NCBI GenBank assembly: GCA_963845265.1
Contig: CAWJRN010000012.1
Location: 62,001-126,000, forward strand
Direction of reading: 5' to 3'
Source: DYRB01 sp963845265
GTDB taxonomy: Bacteria > Pseudomonadota > Gammaproteobacteria > Chromatiales > Chromatiaceae
Length of the DNA: 64,000 bases
The notes below the pieces were generated by a model. That model ran no database searches, was not told the origin of the DNA, and worked only from the letters and a program-made list of their open reading frames with translations. Below are positions 61,634 to 64,000 of the stretch, one piece after another (within the stretch, counting starts at the first letter, position 1; every line of letters starts with the position of its first letter). The translations under genes and the position numbers were made by a program.

Positions 61634-63571
61634 ATGTCTGAACACCTTCCCAACCCTCACATTCGACCCGGTACATGCTATGACCTCTCTCCGCACGCAT
61701 CCGGGAACTGCCTAGCCTTCACGGGCATTGTCGCTAACAGGTTCTTCGTTGGGTTGCTGCTTTTGCTGGCGGCGATCACCATCGACGCAGGACAGCCTCT
61801 CAAACCGCCCGACACGTCGAGCCCGCGGGCAACCATGGAGAGTTTTCTGGCGCTGACCGACAAGGTGGCCCGCCGCTTTGTCGAATACCGGGATGCCCAG
61901 AGTCCAGCCACGGAGAAAGCGCTCAGTCGGGCCCTTAGTAAGGCTAGAGGTCTATTCGATCTGAGCCAGGTTCCACCGATCGCCCGTCACGAGGTCGCTG
62001 GGGAGGCCTACGTGCTTCTGTGGGACATCCTTGCGCGCCTGGAGTTGCCGGACTTGGAAGAGATTCCCGATGCAACCGCCGTCATGGAGGGTGACGACAA
62101 AGCCAAACGGCCGGCGGATTGGCAAATCCCCGGTACCGAGATCACCATCGCCCGGGTCGCGGAAGGCCCCCGCGCCGGCGAGTTCCTGTTCAGCCCGGAT
62201 ACGGTCAAGCGGCTGCCAGGCTTCTACGAGGTGGTGCAGGAATTGCCTTACCGGCGGCCGATGCCGTCCGATGATCTGCTCCGGACCAATCAGCTACTGA
62301 CCGGCTGGATGATCCCGATGGCCTGGGTGGAGGCCTTCCCCGGTTGGGCCAACACCCCCGTGCTCGGCCAGGTGCTGTGGAAGTGGTTCGCGGTTGTATT
62401 GTTGCTCGGACTCGCCCTGGCGGCGGTGATCGTGGGTTTCCGCTGGTCCCGGCGCAGGGACTGGGACGGCTCCCTGAACGCCTATGCGCGCCGTCTCATC
62501 GTGCCCTTCGGAGCCTTCGTCCTTGCGATGCTCCTGCGGTATTTCTTTCAGTACCAGATCAATCTCACAGGTTCTGCTGCCGGAATACCGAATTACCTTA
62601 TCGAGGTGGTCTACGGTGTCGGCGTAGTTTGGCTCGTATGGCTCACCGCCACCTGGATCGCCGAGGCCGTCATCGCCTCGCCGCGGATCAGCCCCGAGAG
62701 CCTGGACGCCAACCTGCTGCGGCTCGCCGCCCGCGCGGTGGGTACCATCGCTGCGCTGGTGCTTGCATTCGAGGTGCTGCAAGATGTCGGAATACCGGTT
62801 TATGGCCTCGTCGCCGGCGCCGGAGTGGGCGGCATTGCGGTCGCGCTGGCCGCAAAAAGCACCCTGGAAAACTTCATGGGCGCGCTCAACCTGTTCGCCG
62901 ACCGCCCGGTGCGCGTCGGTGACCTGTGTAGCTATGATGCGGATTCCGCATCGGGGTGGCGCCCGGCCGGTCGTGTGGAATCCATCGGACTGCGCTCCAC
63001 CAAGATCCGAAAGTTCGACCGCACGCTGATCACCATCCCCAACGCGGAATTCGCCCAGCTGCACATCGTGAACTTCGGTAAGTGCGACCGCATGTTGCTG
63101 ACCACCACACTCGGCCTGCGCTACGAAACCACGGACGACCAGCTGCGCTTTTTGCTGGCAGAGTTGCGGGAACTCCTGCATGCGCACCCCATGACTATTC
63201 ACACCGCAGACGAGCCGGTGCGCGTGCGCTTCGTCGGGTACGGCGATTTCTCCCTGAATGTTGCGATTCGTGTCTATATCCAGACCTCGCGCTACAACGA
63301 GTTTCTTGCGGTTCAAGAGGACATTCTCCTCCGCACCAAGAAGATCGTTAAAGATGCCGGGACGGGCTTCGCCTTCCCATCGCGAACGCTCTACATTGCC
63401 CGCGATGGTGGACTCGACAATGAAAGGCAGCAGGCTGCCGAAAAACAGGTGCGGTCATGGGCCTCGGCCCAGACCTTGCCATTCCCGGATTTCGATGAAG
63501 GCTATCGAGTGGAGATTACGGACACGCTCGACTATCCGCCCGAGGGTTCTCCTCACGCGGATAGGGGCTAG
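61634..63571 (+). CDS. MscS-family mechanosensitive ion channel
   Basis: The 645-residue protein has an N-terminal hydrophobic segment (FFVGLLLLLAAITIDA), a periplasmic domain of about 190 residues, then four or five membrane helices. The pore helix is the MscS signature GLVAGAGVGGIAVALAAKST followed by ENFMGALNLFADRPVRVGD, and the cytoplasmic beta and alpha/beta vestibule domains follow (RSTKIRKFDRTLITIPNAEF). It should release solutes under membrane tension. The start is not certain, because the first 25 residues are polar; an internal start before the first helix is possible. Confidence 0.92.
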   Translation: MSEHLPNPHIRPGTCYDLSPHASGNCLAFTGIVANRFFVGLLLLLAAITIDAGQPLKPPDTSSPRATMESFLALTDKVARRFVEYRDAQSPATEKALSRALSKARGLFDLSQVPPIARHEVAGEAYVLLWDILARLELPDLEEIPDATAVMEGDDKAKRPADWQIPGTEITIARVAEGPRAGEFLFSPDTVKRLPGFYEVVQELPYRRPMPSDDLLRTNQLLTGWMIPMAWVEAFPGWANTPVLGQVLWKWFAVVLLLGLALAAVIVGFRWSRRRDWDGSLNAYARRLIVPFGAFVLAMLLRYFFQYQINLTGSAAGIPNYLIEVVYGVGVVWLVWLTATWIAEAVIASPRISPESLDANLLRLAARAVGTIAALVLAFEVLQDVGIPVYGLVAGAGVGGIAVALAAKSTLENFMGALNLFADRPVRVGDLCSYDADSASGWRPAGRVESIGLRSTKIRKFDRTLITIPNAEFAQLHIVNFGKCDRMLLTTTLGLRYETTDDQLRFLLAELRELLHAHPMTIHTADEPVRVRFVGYGDFSLNVAIRVYIQTSRYNEFLAVQEDILLRTKKIVKDAGTGFAFPSRTLYIARDGGLDNERQQAAEKQVRSWASAQTLPFPDFDEGYRVEITDTLDYPPEGSPHADRG

Positions 63572-63728
63572 CAAGAGATCGTAAGTCCGCTTCCTGACGT
63601 ACACCGGTCAGTCATTTAGCGCGCTCGACTGGCAGGGACTGGGCGACTGCTGTCTCTCGGCACTGCCCTCCGCAGGCGTCGCAAATTTAATTCTCTATTT
63701 TTCTACTTTCTCGAAAATCGGAAGGGGC

Positions 63729-64000
63729 ATGAAACACAAGAACTTCATAATTTTTCTCGGTCTGATGGCTTCGCTGTTTCTAGCGGGCTGTACATCGACC
63801 CCTGAGCGGGAACTCTCTTCAAAGGCGTCGTCGTTCGCCACGCTGCCGAATGGATACCAACCGCTGGATCCGACCCACCCTTCGCCCATCTATGCCGCAG
63901 TATCGACCGTTCCTGGCGATAATGTCATTCGCTACCTGGAGCGCAAACGCGGACACGCGTTGAACATGCTTTCACTCTCCGGCGGTGGCCAGAACGGCGC
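63729..64000 (+). CDS. Patatin-like phospholipase lipoprotein, cut by window end
   Basis: The first 90 codons are visible. A lipoprotein signal (MKHKNFIIFLGLMASLFLAG with the lipid-attachment Cys next) is followed by a linker and MLSLSGGGQNGA. The last stretch is the glycine-rich oxyanion-hole motif of patatin-like phospholipases. The catalytic GxSxG would lie beyond the window. GAAGGGG precedes the ATG. It follows MscS after about 160 bases. Confidence 0.75.
   Translation, partial: MKHKNFIIFLGLMASLFLAGCTSTPERELSSKASSFATLPNGYQPLDPTHPSPIYAAVSTVPGDNVIRYLERKRGHALNMLSLSGGGQNG

Overview
The window is GC-rich, densely coded DNA of a gammaproteobacterial type. The gene set suggests a sulfur-oxidising or purple-sulfur relative in the order Chromatiales: an ArsS-type arsenosugar enzyme with its partner glycosyltransferase, a DabA (inorganic carbon uptake) remnant, UbiG, c-type haem proteins, photolyase and LOV photobiology genes, and an AmmeMemoRadiSam enzyme. 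The assignment is inferred from gene content only; no rRNA is present.

Layout. 0-2.3 kb: glutamate-synthase-like flavoprotein and bacteriohemerythrin. 2.5-5.2 kb: a small island of debris (IS6-like transposase end, frameshifted AbiEii toxin, HTH fragment) around two divergent LexA-type genes that share one promoter with inverted-repeat half-sites; the island truncates an HtpX-like protease. 5.4-12.7 kb: fasciclin protein, then what look like integron cassettes (BrnT-type toxin/antitoxin; GNAT acetyltransferase; methyltransferase). A group IIC intron sits exactly in the attC of the first cassette and a 247-bp inverted-repeat element sits in the attC of the second. A membrane protein plus HlyD adaptor pair lies between them. 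12.8-18.9 kb: Sir2 deacetylase, photolyase, DUF2256, SRPBCC and short LOV protein (a light-response group), then an NDUFA9-like NAD(P)-binding protein. 19-22 kb: DUF4174, decayed DUF427, decayed mrr with an attC-like site, palindromic repeats. 22.4-32.8 kb: old yellow enzyme, ArsS-glycosyltransferase-DUF3047 operon, IS91-family debris, a decayed second copy of the operon junction, peroxiredoxin-like and haem proteins. 33-42 kb: decayed ubiG, an IS110 fragment, a compact SDR-lipocalin-CIA30-DCC-DUF3429 run, then decayed Mur-ligase-like, DUF6671 and a helicase/DabA chimera, an EEP nuclease-like protein and the 3' part of a tRNA with a strong terminator. 42-51 kb: VanZ, DUF72 remnant, Mth938-like, GNAT, GFA, methyltransferase, CDGSH protein, glutathionyl-hydroquinone reductase, azoreductase, LysR, cytochrome P450. 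51.8-58.8 kb: small regulator, SixA-like phosphatase, AIR-synthase-like protein, an unrecognised 392-residue protein, Ocnus-like protein, AmmeMemoRadiSam enzyme, a DUF2905 gene broken by a MITE, and an ADP-ribosylglycohydrolase. 58.8-64 kb: decayed CheR, Fic protein, HsdR remnant, MscS channel and the start of a patatin-like lipoprotein.

The outstanding property is decay. More than twenty genes are truncated, frameshifted or carry single stops, and at least five families of small palindromic elements are present. This looks like a genome that recently lost selective constraint and gained mobile DNA, as in host-associated or bottlenecked lineages, although an error-prone assembly could mimic some of the single-base lesions. 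The most distinctive structure is the pair of unrelated elements (a group IIC intron and a MITE-like inverted repeat) that have both landed at attC recombination sites.
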